This document shows positions 43,564 to 53,126 of a DNA stretch of 64,000 nt, in pieces. How positions within the stretch are numbered: position 1 is the stretch's first letter; the number at the start of each line of letters is the position of its first letter. The DNA lies in NCBI GenBank assembly GCA_052034085.1, contig JBPOJA010000010.1:1-64000 (forward strand), in the 5' to 3' direction. Below the pieces are notes generated by a model that had not been told where the DNA came from, ran no database searches, and saw nothing but the letters and a program-made list of their open reading frames with translations. Source of the DNA: UBA1426 sp052034085 (GTDB lineage Bacteria; Bacillota; Clostridia; Peptostreptococcales; Anaerovoracaceae). The translations under genes were made by a program, and so were the position numbers.

Positions 43564-44298
43564 ATGGATATTGTGCTTTCAAAACTGGCAGGCGCAACAC
43601 CCCTTGCTGTGACGTTTGAATTCATGATCAGGATACTGGTGGCCAGCATTTTAGGAGCCATTGTGGGAATAGAAAGATCAAAACGTCAGAAGGAAGCAGG
43701 AATAAGGACTCATAGCGTTGTAGCCTGCGCCACAGCCGCCTTTATGATTTTGAGCAAGTATGGATTTTCGGACTTGGATCTTGCCATGGTGGGGATCACC
43801 ATAAATGGGATAAGAGGAGCTGATCCTGCCAGAATTGCAGCTCAGATAGTTACTGGTTTGGGCTTTTTAGGCGCCGGTGTAATCTTCAAAACGGGAAATT
43901 CCATAAAAGGCCTGACAACAGCAGCCGGACTTTGGACCACGGCAGCCATTGGAATGGCAGTAGGCGCCGGAATGTATCTGGTTGGACTTTTTACGGCTAC
44001 AGTACTTGTAATAATTCAGGTAGCTACCCACAAATATTCATCAGACGAGGGCGTGGTCTACACCAGCAGAGTTACACTTATTACAAAAGATCTTCTGGAT
44101 CTGGAATGGATAAAAAGTCAGTTTTCACCGGAAGTCAGGGTCACAGACGGTAAAATTACACACAATGAGGATAAAACAGTTACTTATTATTTTACTCTAA
44201 AGTCAGACAGGGACCATAATGTGGAACAGCACCTGGAACCGCTGTACGGGAAGGAAAATATCGTATCCATCTCCGTCTCAAAATCATTTACCAAGTAA
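43564..44298 (+). CDS. MgtC/SapB family membrane protein
   Basis: A 244-residue protein. Four to five N-terminal helices (about 15-150) include the MgtC hallmarks GAIVGIERSKRQKEAGIRTH (about 32-51) and IVTGLGFLGAGVIFKTG, GLTTAAGLWTTAAIGMAVG. The C-terminal cytosolic part (about 155-244) is ACT-like. MgtC proteins modulate membrane potential and Mg2+ stress responses in pathogens; role here unknown. RBS AAAGGAG. No M-box leader is present. 3' end overlaps the convergent serine hydrolase gene by 15 nt. Confidence 0.92.
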   Translation: MDIVLSKLAGATPLAVTFEFMIRILVASILGAIVGIERSKRQKEAGIRTHSVVACATAAFMILSKYGFSDLDLAMVGITINGIRGADPARIAAQIVTGLGFLGAGVIFKTGNSIKGLTTAAGLWTTAAIGMAVGAGMYLVGLFTATVLVIIQVATHKYSSDEGVVYTSRVTLITKDLLDLEWIKSQFSPEVRVTDGKITHNEDKTVTYYFTLKSDRDHNVEQHLEPLYGKENIVSISVSKSFTK

Positions 44299-45324
44299 AA
44301 GGTCAAAAATTTCTCTGTTAATCCTCTTTACGGGGGCTTTGGTCAGATTGGCGCAGACAGTAATGGACAGGTCAAGCTCAGGACACAGCCAGTAACTTGC
44401 CCTGAAGCCCTCATCATTTCCTTCATGTCCGTAGAAAACATAATTGTTCTGCTCCCGTTTAAACCAGGAAAGGCAGATTTTTTCCCCGCTGTTTGGAACA
44501 GTGCCGTGCTCCTCCCAGGCTTTTTGCATTGCCTCATGACCGAGAATTTTACCTGTCATATATTTTTGTGCAAAAATATTCATGTCTTGCAATGTAGAAG
44601 TTAATGTTGAACTGGGACCATGGGCTCTGTTGTACGGGAAATGTGCAACCCTTCTTAGCCTGTTTTCCTTATCTTTTTCATGCGGGGTGCAAAGACTATT
44701 CTTATTCCGCCTGAAGCTTAATAAATCCGATTCATCCATGCCGAGTGGCACGAAAATATTTTTCTCCACATATTCCTCGAAACTTAAGCCGGAAATTTCC
44801 GAGATAATCAGTCCAAGGACTTCATATGCGATATTGCTGTACGCAAAGTTTCCCTCTCCGGGTGCAAAAAGAAGCCGTGAGCTTTTAACTTCATCGGAAT
44901 ACACATACCGGGACAGAGCTGAATCGTCTGTTTCCGGATCATACCAGCGGTAATCTTCCACGTCAGGCATACCTGATGTGTGGGAAAGCATTTGTTCTAT
45001 TGTAATGCTTTTATATCTTTCGTCTGCCATCTTAAACTCCGGCAGATAGTAAATGAGCCGTTCTGAAAAATCAATCATTTTCCTTTCCCAAAGCTGAAGC
45101 ATTGACGTGCCGACAAGTAGCTTTGTGACCGAAGCCATGTGAAACACGTGGTCTGTTTTCAGAGGTTTATTGTCGATTGCATCCTGACAGCCGGCGACAA
45201 AACGGAAACTGCCGCTTTCGCCGGGTCCTAAAGACAGGCCGATTCCAAGCCCGGGCAAATCATAATAATAGAGGGCCTTGTCTATATGTTTATGGATTTG
45301 TTCCTCGTTTAAGTTGATTGCCAT
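44284..45324 (-). CDS. Serine hydrolase, beta-lactamase class C / penicillin-binding-like
   Basis: A 346-residue protein of the S12/class C fold. Catalytic S-x-x-K is in HMASVTKLLVG (about 62-65), Y-x-N in GNFAYSNIAYEVLG, and the third motif is HEGNDEGFR (HxG type). No signal peptide is seen, so it is probably cytosolic; a role as D-aminopeptidase, esterase or peptidase is more likely than beta-lactam resistance. RBS AAGGAG before ATG. Divergent from the aldo/keto reductase gene, separated by a short AT-rich gap. Confidence 0.9.
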   Translation of the reverse strand: MAINLNEEQIHKHIDKALYYYDLPGLGIGLSLGPGESGSFRFVAGCQDAIDNKPLKTDHVFHMASVTKLLVGTSMLQLWERKMIDFSERLIYYLPEFKMADERYKSITIEQMLSHTSGMPDVEDYRWYDPETDDSALSRYVYSDEVKSSRLLFAPGEGNFAYSNIAYEVLGLIISEISGLSFEEYVEKNIFVPLGMDESDLLSFRRNKNSLCTPHEKDKENRLRRVAHFPYNRAHGPSSTLTSTLQDMNIFAQKYMTGKILGHEAMQKAWEEHGTVPNSGEKICLSWFKREQNNYVFYGHEGNDEGFRASYWLCPELDLSITVCANLTKAPVKRINREIFDLLLGK

Positions 45325-45372
45325 ATAAAAACTCCTTATACTAATATTATATCATAGCGGAGGACAAAACTG

Positions 45373-46503
45373 ATGCAGTACAGAGAATATAAAAATACCG
45401 GAGAAATGCTATCCCTTCTCGGCTTTGGAACCATGAGACTGCCGGTTATCAATGGCAATGAAGGCATTATTGACGAGGAAGAAGCCATAGATATGATCAG
45501 GTACGCCATCGACAAGGGTGTGAATTATGTTGATACGGCTTATATGTATCATGAAGGCAAAAGTGAAATAGTTTTGGGAAAGGCATTAAAAAATGGCTAC
45601 AGGGAGAAAGTTTTTCTGGCAGACAAAATGCCCATGTGGTGGACTAAGGCGGCCGGTGGTATTGAAGCCTTGTTCGAGGAACAGTTTCAGCGACTGGGTG
45701 TAACCAAAATAGATTATTATCTGGTGCACAATTTGACAAAAAGCATATGGCAGCATGCAAAGGATGCCGGGCTCATGCCATTTCTTGAGGAACAAAGGGA
45801 CCGAGGGCGTATAGGGAAGATAGGATTTTCCTTTCATGATGATCTTGAGACCTTTAAAAAAATCGTGGATGAATATCCATGGGAGTTCTGCCAGATTCAG
45901 CTTAATTATATGGACAAAGAATTCCAGGCAGGGGTTGAAGGCCTGAAATATGCAGGCAGCAAAGGGATTTCCGTAATTGTAATGGAACCCCTAAAAGGAG
46001 GCAAACTTGTCAGTTTTATTCCTGATACCGTTAAAAAGGTATGGGACGAGGCGGATATCAAGAGGAGCCCTGCAGAGTGGGCATTTCGTTATGTAGCTGA
46101 TTTTCCCGAAGTCCTGACCATTTTAAGCGGAATGAGCAGATTTTCCGATATAGACGAGAACTTGAGAATTTTAGGAGAAGCAAAGCCGCAAAGCCTTACA
46201 GATAAGGAAAAAATACTTATCGATGAAGCGGCCGCAGAATACAACAAACTGATAAAAGCGGCCTGTACTGCATGCAGGTATTGTCTGCCGTGCCGGGTTG
46301 ATATAGATATTCCTCACGTAATGGATTTATACAATCAATGGCACATATACAAAGCAAAAAGAACATCAAAAAGAGAGTATGGCCTGATTCCTGCAGGGAA
46401 AAGGCCTTCAGACTGTATTTCTTGCAGACAATGTGAAGAGCAGTGCCCTCAGCATCTGCCGATTTCTGATATTATGAGAGAGATGGCAGGATTGATGGAA
46501 TAA
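45373..46503 (+). CDS. Aldo/keto reductase with C-terminal 4Fe-4S domain
   Basis: A 376-residue protein. Residues 1-280 form an aldo/keto reductase barrel: GFGTMRLP, DTAYMYHEGKSE (Asp and Tyr catalytic), YYLVHNLTKS and the C-terminal nucleotide-binding segment ILSGMSRFSDIDENL. Residues about 295-376 hold cysteines CTACRYCLPC and CISCRQCEEQCP, a ferredoxin-like Fe-S unit. Such fused proteins are common in anaerobes and probably couple carbonyl reduction to an Fe-S electron donor. RBS GGAGG. Substrate unknown. Confidence 0.93.
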   Translation: MQYREYKNTGEMLSLLGFGTMRLPVINGNEGIIDEEEAIDMIRYAIDKGVNYVDTAYMYHEGKSEIVLGKALKNGYREKVFLADKMPMWWTKAAGGIEALFEEQFQRLGVTKIDYYLVHNLTKSIWQHAKDAGLMPFLEEQRDRGRIGKIGFSFHDDLETFKKIVDEYPWEFCQIQLNYMDKEFQAGVEGLKYAGSKGISVIVMEPLKGGKLVSFIPDTVKKVWDEADIKRSPAEWAFRYVADFPEVLTILSGMSRFSDIDENLRILGEAKPQSLTDKEKILIDEAAAEYNKLIKAACTACRYCLPCRVDIDIPHVMDLYNQWHIYKAKRTSKREYGLIPAGKRPSDCISCRQCEEQCPQHLPISDIMREMAGLME

Positions 46504-46506
46504 GAA

Positions 46507-47703
46507 CTACTGCAGGGACAGAATATAATCCTCAAAATCTTCGTAACCGCTTTGGATAAAATCATAAACCACAGGCTCTTTGAATTCGTATTTTGCCGTT
46601 GGCATAAGCATCATGCTCATGGAGCCCTTCTGCAGGAATTTTTCCAGTTCATGGATTTTATCCAGACTATATGCAGCCAGGAGCAGCTGCCCATAGTCAG
46701 ATACGTAAAACAGGCCGTGAATATCTTCGTTCAGCCTGAAAACCTTTTTGTTGACATGTTCATTGTCTTTATTAAACTCCATGTAAAGGCGCCCGTTTTC
46801 ATGCTGGGTCTTCAAGGCGCCTGCCATAAGAGGGAGAAATACTTCATCAAAACTTTCCGGCTCTGCTAAAATTTCATAAACACTCACATATTCTGAACGG
46901 TTCAAAAGCATGAGAGCTTCAGTCGTTGAAACTTTGAAGGAGGAGTTTACCAGTGCATCTTCTATCAGTTCTTTGGAAACCTTAATTTCCAGCAGCGCCA
47001 TCTCATATTCCCCATCCCTGTCTATCAGGGCTTCGCATAGATAGGATGATATACCTTTGTGAGTTTCGTGCTTTTCTATTGTATTTTTGCAAAGAGTCCC
47101 CGGATTTTTAAACATGCCTTCGAGAGGGTCCTGATCTTTTGCAAGCAGATATCCTGAACCTTTGCAATCATGAGCAAGGCTTCGCATCAGATAATAATTG
47201 ATCAGATGGTAATCAGATTTGATGGGTGTGCAAGTCTTTTTCTCAAGGAGGTTCTTTTCGGCGGGAGTAAGTGCAGGTATATCTTTTAATAAACTCAGAT
47301 ACTGTTCCTTTGGTTCTGCCAGGGGGGCTCCGAGCTTTTCACTGCCCGATACAAATTCGCCCAGCAGGTTCAGGGCTTCAGCCTCGCTCAAAGGATTCTT
47401 CATACCCCCCAGGCCTCCTATGAGATTTTGTTCGATTACGTTAAGCAGGTCGGGAAGGTCTCCCTGAAGGCTTTCATAAGTGTCGAGCCCGTATTCTTCT
47501 GCATCGTAATAGAAAAACTGGTGGAATGGAGTATTTTCCCATTCACCTATTATTTCCCAGCTGATGGACAGACCCAATACCCCCATTAGCCGGGTATCTG
47601 TTACATAGGCGCTGATGAAAATAAGCTCATCCGGTTGAAAAGAGGCTACATCCCCTTTACCGCCTTTTATGACTTTGAAATTGTGATTTTTGATTTTTGC
47701 CAT
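46507..47703 (-). CDS. Unknown soluble protein, about 400 residues
   Basis: A 398-residue protein that I do not recognise. No signal peptide or membrane helix. It begins MAKIKNHNFKVIKGG and has long alternating acidic helices. One segment, HQFFYYDAEEYGLDTYESL, is followed by a Gly-rich turn (LIGGLGGMKNPLSEAEAL). Start set at 47703, where AAAGGAG is correctly spaced; a longer frame to 47769 has no RBS and would run into the metK promoter. It ends 3 nt from the convergent aldo/keto reductase stop. Function cannot be inferred from context. Confidence 0.6.
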   Translation of the reverse strand: MAKIKNHNFKVIKGGKGDVASFQPDELIFISAYVTDTRLMGVLGLSISWEIIGEWENTPFHQFFYYDAEEYGLDTYESLQGDLPDLLNVIEQNLIGGLGGMKNPLSEAEALNLLGEFVSGSEKLGAPLAEPKEQYLSLLKDIPALTPAEKNLLEKKTCTPIKSDYHLINYYLMRSLAHDCKGSGYLLAKDQDPLEGMFKNPGTLCKNTIEKHETHKGISSYLCEALIDRDGEYEMALLEIKVSKELIEDALVNSSFKVSTTEALMLLNRSEYVSVYEILAEPESFDEVFLPLMAGALKTQHENGRLYMEFNKDNEHVNKKVFRLNEDIHGLFYVSDYGQLLLAAYSLDKIHELEKFLQKGSMSMMLMPTAKYEFKEPVVYDFIQSGYEDFEDYILSLQ

Positions 47704-47756
47704 GGAAACTCCTTTGGAAGCAGTATACTTTAAAAGCTGTCGGAGTTCAAATTCGT

Positions 47757-47785
47757 TTGACAAAAACACTCGAAAACATTAAAAT
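47757..47785 (+). promoter_or_regulatory. Promoter of the SAM-riboswitch / metK operon
   Basis: TTGACA, a 17-nt spacer and TAAAAT, placing the transcript start about 14-20 nt before the riboswitch aptamer. Confidence 0.75.
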
Positions 47786-47805
47786 ATACTGGTAAAGTGC
47801 ATAAA

Positions 47806-47911
47806 CCTTATCGAGAGAGGCTGAGGGAATAGGCCCAGTGAAGCCCGGCAACCTGATCGCCACCCGGCGGAAAAGGTGCTAAATCCTACAGAGTAATTCT
47901 GAGAGATGAGG
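47806..47911 (+). promoter_or_regulatory. SAM-I (S-box) riboswitch aptamer
   Basis: The S-box core is clear: CTTATCGAGAGAGGCTGAGG, then GGCCCAGTGAAGCCCGGCAA and ACC, then the P3/P4 region. P1 pairs CCTTATC (47806-47812) with GATGAGG (47905-47911). The 3' strand of P1 overlaps GGGGA (47910-47914), which can pair with TCCCC of the downstream terminator. SAM binding therefore stabilises P1 and frees the terminator, giving repression when SAM is high, as in the known family. Confidence 0.96.
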
Positions 47912-47927
47912 GGAACAAAGTGAAGCT

Positions 47928-47956
47928 TATCCCCGTTTAAAAAGGGGATATTTTAA
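47928..47956 (+). terminator. SAM riboswitch expression-platform terminator
   Basis: Stem TATCCCC / GGGGATA with a 9-nt loop and TTTTAAT tail, 16 nt after the aptamer and 38 nt before metK. It is mutually exclusive with GGGGA-TCCCC antiterminator pairing. Confidence 0.88.
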
Positions 47957-47993
47957 TAAGACAGAGTATTTCCCCCGGAAAGGAAAGAAAAAA

Positions 47994-49190
47994 ATGGCAA
48001 AACGACTTTTTACATCGGAGTCGGTTACAGAGGGTCATCCCGACAAAATCTGTGATCAGATTTCGGATGCGGTTCTGGACGAAGCCCTGAGCAAGGACCC
48101 GGGAGCCAGGGTCGCAATCGAAACCGCCGCAACTACCGGCATGGTGCTGGTAATGGGAGAAATGTCCACAAGCTGCTATGTGGATATACCGAAAATAGCG
48201 AGAAAAGTTATCATTGATATAGGCTATAATCAGAGTGATTACGGGTTTGACGGCAATACCTGTGCTGTTCTGACGGCCATAGACGAGCAATCGTCGGATA
48301 TAGCGCTGGGAGTGAACAAGGCCATGGAATATAAAAGCGAGGCCAACGGTCAAAACGGCATTGTTCCCGAAGAAGATCTTGACAGCCTGGGAGCGGGCGA
48401 TCAGGGCATTATGTTTGGATATGCATCCAATGAGACCCCAGAACTTATGCCCATGGCCATATCATATGCCCATAAGCTTGCGGCAAAAATGTCACAGGTG
48501 CGCAAAGATGGGGAACTCGAATACCTGAGACCGGACGGAAAAACCCAGGTAACAGTGGAATATGAAGGGGACAGACCGGTAAGAATCGATACCATTGTTA
48601 TATCCTCACAGCATCATCCGGCGGTGAAAGCAAAGGATATGAAAAACGACATTATTGAAAAAATAATAAAGCCGATAATACCGGAAGAACTGCTTGACAG
48701 CAGGACGAATTACTATGTTAATCCAACGGGCAGGTTCGTGGTTGGCGGACCACACGGAGATTCGGGCCTGACCGGCAGAAAAATAATAGTGGACACATAT
48801 GGTGGTTATGGCAATCACGGCGGAGGATCTTTTTCAGGGAAAGACCCTACAAAGGTTGACAGATCGGCTTCCTATATGGCCCGCTACATTGCAAAAAATA
48901 TTGTGGCAGCAGGGCTTGCGGATAAATGTGAAATTCAGTTTGCCTACGCAATAGGAGTGGCAAAACCCGTATCAGTTTTTGTGGACAGTTTCGGCACAGG
49001 AAAAATTTCAGACGAAGATTTGCAGAAACTGATAGATGAGAATTTCGATTTAAGGCCCGGAGCAATTATAAGAAACCTGAATCTGAGAAGACCTATATAC
49101 AGACAGCTGGCTGCCTATGGTCACTTTGGCAGACCTGAGCTGGATCTTCCCTGGGAAAAAATTGATGAAGCGGACAGATTGTTGAAGTAA
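47994..49190 (+). CDS. metK: S-adenosylmethionine synthetase
   Basis: A 398-residue enzyme making SAM from methionine and ATP. Signatures: TSESVTEGHPDKICDQISD (ATP-binding His and Asp, about 6-24), GAGDQGIMFGYA (about 123-134) and GGGSFSGKDPTKVDRSA (about 261-277). Length is standard. AAAGGAAAG precedes ATG. First gene behind the SAM-I riboswitch, so it is feedback-controlled by its product. lysC starts 9 nt after its stop. Confidence 0.98.
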   Translation: MAKRLFTSESVTEGHPDKICDQISDAVLDEALSKDPGARVAIETAATTGMVLVMGEMSTSCYVDIPKIARKVIIDIGYNQSDYGFDGNTCAVLTAIDEQSSDIALGVNKAMEYKSEANGQNGIVPEEDLDSLGAGDQGIMFGYASNETPELMPMAISYAHKLAAKMSQVRKDGELEYLRPDGKTQVTVEYEGDRPVRIDTIVISSQHHPAVKAKDMKNDIIEKIIKPIIPEELLDSRTNYYVNPTGRFVVGGPHGDSGLTGRKIIVDTYGGYGNHGGGSFSGKDPTKVDRSASYMARYIAKNIVAAGLADKCEIQFAYAIGVAKPVSVFVDSFGTGKISDEDLQKLIDENFDLRPGAIIRNLNLRRPIYRQLAAYGHFGRPELDLPWEKIDEADRLLK

Positions 49191-49199
49191 GGAGTAAAA

Positions 49200-50519
49200 A
49201 TGGGTGTAATAGTATCGAAATTTGGCGGGAGCTCCGTTGCGGACGTCATACAGCTGGCAAAATTAAAAAGCATTATTGAAGCTGATGAAAAGAGAAAAAT
49301 CGTCATTGTATCAGCGCCGGGAAAACGGTTTGATCAGGACAGCAAGGTGACAGACCTGTTATATCTGTGCAAAACGCATATAGATCACAACATTGATTAT
49401 CGGCAGATTTTTCAGGTTGTGAAAGACAGATTTATGGCGCTCAGCATGAGCCTCCATATAGAGGTGGATCTTGAAAAGGAATTTGACATCATAGAGCAAA
49501 GATTGTCTGAAGGAGTTGGAGAAGCCTACATCGCCAGCAGGGGCGAGTATCTGACAGCCCTGCTTGTGTCTGCCTACCTTGGATATGATTTTGTGGACAC
49601 TGAAGGCCTGATTTGTTTTGACCAGAGAGGCAAGCTTATGGAAGAAGAAACCAATGCCCGTCTGGCAGAAGAACTGGCCAGGCATGAAAGAGCCGTGCTG
49701 CCGGGGTTTTACGGATCCGATCAGGAAGGTAAGGTTCAGACATTTTCCCGGGGCGGTTCCGATATTACAGGTGCGTTGGTGGCAAGGGCCATAAAAGCCG
49801 AAGTTTATGAAAACTGGACAGATGTTTCGGGCTTTATGATGGCAGATCCCAAGATAGTGAAGGATCCTCTTCTGATTGATGTAATCTCTTATAAGGAGCT
49901 GAGGGAATTATCCTATATGGGTGCATCCGTGCTTCACGAAGATGCCATACATCCCGCCAGAGCAGGCAGGATTCCCATAAGGATTAAAAATACAAATGAG
50001 CCGGACCATCCCGGAACCCTGATAGTTTCCGATGCTACGGAAAGGGCAGAAGACAAAATCATTACAGGTATAGCCGGCAGCAAGGACTTCATAGTAATAG
50101 CTATTTACAAGAATATGATGAGCGCAGAAGCGGGATTCCTGAGAAGATGCCTGAGCATTCTGGAGGATTACGGAATCCCTGTGGAGCATATGCCCAGCGG
50201 CATTGACACGGTTTCCATAGTGCTTTCCAAAAAGAAAATCAACGGCAAGCTGGAGGATATTATTGAGGAAATGAAGAGGCGGGTCAACCCTGACAGCCTG
50301 GATGTTTACGATAATATGGCCCTTATAGCCACCGTTGGCCGGGGTATGAGTGCCCGACCCGGTGTTTCAGCCACATTATTTACGGCCCTTTATAAGGCCG
50401 GCGTTAATATAAGAATGATAGACCAGGGTTCCAGCGAAATGAATATAATTGTAGGTGTTGAAAACGTAGATATGGAGAAGAGCATAAGAGCTATTTACGA
50501 TGCCTTTTGCGGTGAATAA
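49200..50519 (+). CDS. lysC: Aspartate kinase
   Basis: A 439-residue amino-acid kinase: VSKFGGSSVAD (about 4-14) binds ATP. FSRGGSDITGALVA (about 184-197) is the aspartate-site region. Two ACT domains follow (about 300-439), including MSARPGVSATLF. It makes aspartyl phosphate, the first step to lysine, threonine and methionine. The ACT domains indicate allosteric control by end products. It is 9 nt downstream of metK, so in part under SAM control, which fits a methionine-linked isoenzyme. Confidence 0.95.
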   Translation: MGVIVSKFGGSSVADVIQLAKLKSIIEADEKRKIVIVSAPGKRFDQDSKVTDLLYLCKTHIDHNIDYRQIFQVVKDRFMALSMSLHIEVDLEKEFDIIEQRLSEGVGEAYIASRGEYLTALLVSAYLGYDFVDTEGLICFDQRGKLMEEETNARLAEELARHERAVLPGFYGSDQEGKVQTFSRGGSDITGALVARAIKAEVYENWTDVSGFMMADPKIVKDPLLIDVISYKELRELSYMGASVLHEDAIHPARAGRIPIRIKNTNEPDHPGTLIVSDATERAEDKIITGIAGSKDFIVIAIYKNMMSAEAGFLRRCLSILEDYGIPVEHMPSGIDTVSIVLSKKKINGKLEDIIEEMKRRVNPDSLDVYDNMALIATVGRGMSARPGVSATLFTALYKAGVNIRMIDQGSSEMNIIVGVENVDMEKSIRAIYDAFCGE

Positions 50520-50522
50520 AGT

Positions 50523-53126
50523 ATGGGTTTATTAGAGAAAATATTTGGTGATCTGAATACCAAGGAACTGAAAAAGATAGAAGCCATAGTAGATGAAATC
50601 GAAGCCCTGGAACCGGAAATGGCTTCGAAGTCTGACGAAGAACTGAAAGCCATTACGCCGACTTTGAAAGAAAGGCTGGCAGCAGGGGAAACATTGGATG
50701 ACATACTGCCGGAAGCTTTTGCCGCAGTAAGGGAAGCTTCGGTCCGGACTCTTGGCATGAGGCATTTCAGAGTACAGCTTATAGGAGGTGTGGTTCTGCA
50801 TCAGGGGCGGATAGCCGAGATGAAGACCGGTGAAGGAAAGACTCTCGTAGCTACTCTGCCGGCCTACTTAAACGCACTTGAAGGAAAGGGCGTGCACATA
50901 GTAACCGTTAACGATTATCTGGCTAAAAGAGATAAGGAATGGATGGGCCGGATATATGAATTTTTAGGCCTTACTGTAGGTTGTGTTATTCACGATATAA
51001 AAGGCGAGGAAAGAAAAGCAGCATACCTGGCCGACATCACTTATGGCACCAACAATGAATTCGGCTTCGACTATTTAAGGGACAACATGGTCATCTATAA
51101 AGAGAATATGATGCAGGAAGCTTTGAACTATGCCATTGTGGACGAGGTGGACAGCATACTTGTGGATGAAGCAAGGACACCTCTTATCATTTCGGGGCAG
51201 GGTGAAAAATCAACCGACCTGTACCGTAAAGCAGACAAATTCGTTTCAGGCTTTCGCAATGAGATAGATTACACGGTAGATGAAAAGGACAGGACTGTTT
51301 CCCTGACTGAAGAAGGTGTGACCAAATGTGAAAAACATTTCAATGTGGAAAACTTTTCCGATCCCGAAAACATGGAACTGAACCACCACATTATCCAGGC
51401 CCTGAAGGCCCAGAAGATAATGAAAAGAGATGTGGACTATATCGTCAAGGACGGCGAAATAGTTATTGTAGATGAATTTACGGGCAGGCTTATGTTCGGA
51501 CGGCGTTACAGCGAAGGACTCCATCAGGCAATAGAAGCAAAAGAAGGCCTTCATGTGCGTCAGGAATCCAAAACTCTGGCTACCATTACCCTGCAGAACT
51601 ATTTCAGGATGTATCAGAAACTGGCAGGAATGACCGGTACCGCCAAGACAGAAGAGGAAGAGTTCAGGGAAATCTATAATATGGACGTTGTGGAAATTCC
51701 CACCAACAAGCCCGTAATCAGGGAAGACATGGAAGATTCCATTTACAGCACAGAAAGAGGAAAGTACACAGCCATTGCAGACCAGATAGAAGAAAGCCAT
51801 TCAAAAGGTCAGCCTGTTCTGGTGGGAACAATATCCATCGAGAAATCAGAGGCCATCAGTGCCCTCTTAAAAAGGCGGGGCATTAAGCACAATGTGCTGA
51901 ACGCAAAGCAGCATGAAAGAGAAGCTGAAATAGTGGCTGATGCAGGCAAACTGGGAGCCGTAACCATAGCCACCAACATGGCAGGCCGTGGGACGGACAT
52001 AATCCTGGGAGGAAGCGAAGGCAGTGAGGAAGACAGAAATAAAGTTGTTGAACTCGGCGGTCTGCATATCTTAGGCACAGAACGCCATGAATCCAGACGG
52101 ATAGACAATCAGCTGAGAGGTCGTTCAGGGCGTCAGGGAGACCCGGGTAAAACCCAGTTCTTCATTTCTCTGGAGGATGACCTCATGCGTCGTTTTGGCG
52201 GAGACAGAATACAGGGACTCGTGGGCAAGCTGGGTATGACCGAGGATACCCCCCTTGAGGCAGGCATGCTCACGAAGTCCATTGAAAACGCGCAGAAAAG
52301 AGTTGAAGGCAGAAACTTCTCCATAAGAAAATATGTACTCCAATATGATGATGTCATGAATAAGCAAAGGGAGATTATTTACGGGGAAAGACGGCGGGTT
52401 CTCTATGGTGAAGATCTGAAAGAACATATTCTTTCAATGGCAGAGGAGATTGCGGAAGAACAGTTGGATTTTGCCATATCAGGCTCCCGCTTTGCAGAGG
52501 AATGGGATTTGGAAGGTCTTGCCGGATCTTTGAAAAAATATTTCGGCCAATTCCCGGATTATAAGTATACGGAAGATGAAATTCAGGACCTTGACGAGGA
52601 AACTCTGCGGGAAGATACCATTAAAACCATCAGGAAAATCTATGATGAAAAGGAAGCAGAAATCCAGCCCGACCGCATGCGTGAACTGGAAAGAATGATT
52701 CTTCTCCGGGTAGTGGACAACAAGTGGATGGACCACATAGATGCCATGGACCAGCTGCGTTACGGCATTGGGCTGAGAGCCCTGGGTCAGCAGGATCCGG
52801 CGGCCGCATATGCAAATGAAGGCTTCGAAATGTTTGACCTGATGATAAAATCCATCAAGGATGACACGGTACGCTTCTGTTTCAATGTGACCATACAGAC
52901 TCAGACCGAAAGGAAGCAGGTCATGGATATAGGCATGGCCAAAAAAGATGATTTTCTGGACGATGACGGACCAACGGACGGAGGCGATTTTCCCCAGGCT
53001 GCACCGGTTCCGGAGAGGACAGGGAAGCAGACAACTGTGAGAAAAGAAGCTACAGCGGGTAGAAATGATCCATGCCCCTGTGGAAGCGGCAAAAAATATA
53101 AAAAATGTTGCGGAGCAAACAAATGA
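50523..53126 (+). CDS. secA: Preprotein translocase ATPase SecA
   Basis: An 867-residue motor of the Sec pathway. Walker A is MKTGEGKTLVATLP (about 100-113). DEAD-type Walker B is VDEVDSILVDEARTPL. The GRGTDIILGG motif and the arginine finger region RGRSGRQGDPGKTQF follow, and the C-terminal zinc motif is CPCGSGKKYKKCC (CxCx8CC) for SecB/membrane contact. Length is normal. The start is only 3 nt after the lysC stop with a weak GGTGA site, so translation may depend on coupling. Its TGA overlaps the prfB ATG. Confidence 0.98.
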   Translation: MGLLEKIFGDLNTKELKKIEAIVDEIEALEPEMASKSDEELKAITPTLKERLAAGETLDDILPEAFAAVREASVRTLGMRHFRVQLIGGVVLHQGRIAEMKTGEGKTLVATLPAYLNALEGKGVHIVTVNDYLAKRDKEWMGRIYEFLGLTVGCVIHDIKGEERKAAYLADITYGTNNEFGFDYLRDNMVIYKENMMQEALNYAIVDEVDSILVDEARTPLIISGQGEKSTDLYRKADKFVSGFRNEIDYTVDEKDRTVSLTEEGVTKCEKHFNVENFSDPENMELNHHIIQALKAQKIMKRDVDYIVKDGEIVIVDEFTGRLMFGRRYSEGLHQAIEAKEGLHVRQESKTLATITLQNYFRMYQKLAGMTGTAKTEEEEFREIYNMDVVEIPTNKPVIREDMEDSIYSTERGKYTAIADQIEESHSKGQPVLVGTISIEKSEAISALLKRRGIKHNVLNAKQHEREAEIVADAGKLGAVTIATNMAGRGTDIILGGSEGSEEDRNKVVELGGLHILGTERHESRRIDNQLRGRSGRQGDPGKTQFFISLEDDLMRRFGGDRIQGLVGKLGMTEDTPLEAGMLTKSIENAQKRVEGRNFSIRKYVLQYDDVMNKQREIIYGERRRVLYGEDLKEHILSMAEEIAEEQLDFAISGSRFAEEWDLEGLAGSLKKYFGQFPDYKYTEDEIQDLDEETLREDTIKTIRKIYDEKEAEIQPDRMRELERMILLRVVDNKWMDHIDAMDQLRYGIGLRALGQQDPAAAYANEGFEMFDLMIKSIKDDTVRFCFNVTIQTQTERKQVMDIGMAKKDDFLDDDGPTDGGDFPQAAPVPERTGKQTTVRKEATAGRNDPCPCGSGKKYKKCCGANK

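Noticed and set aside
47772..47796. Alternative promoter with -10 TATACT for metK
   Set aside because: TATACT is 22 nt from TTGACA; the TAAAAT with a 17-nt spacer is better placed.
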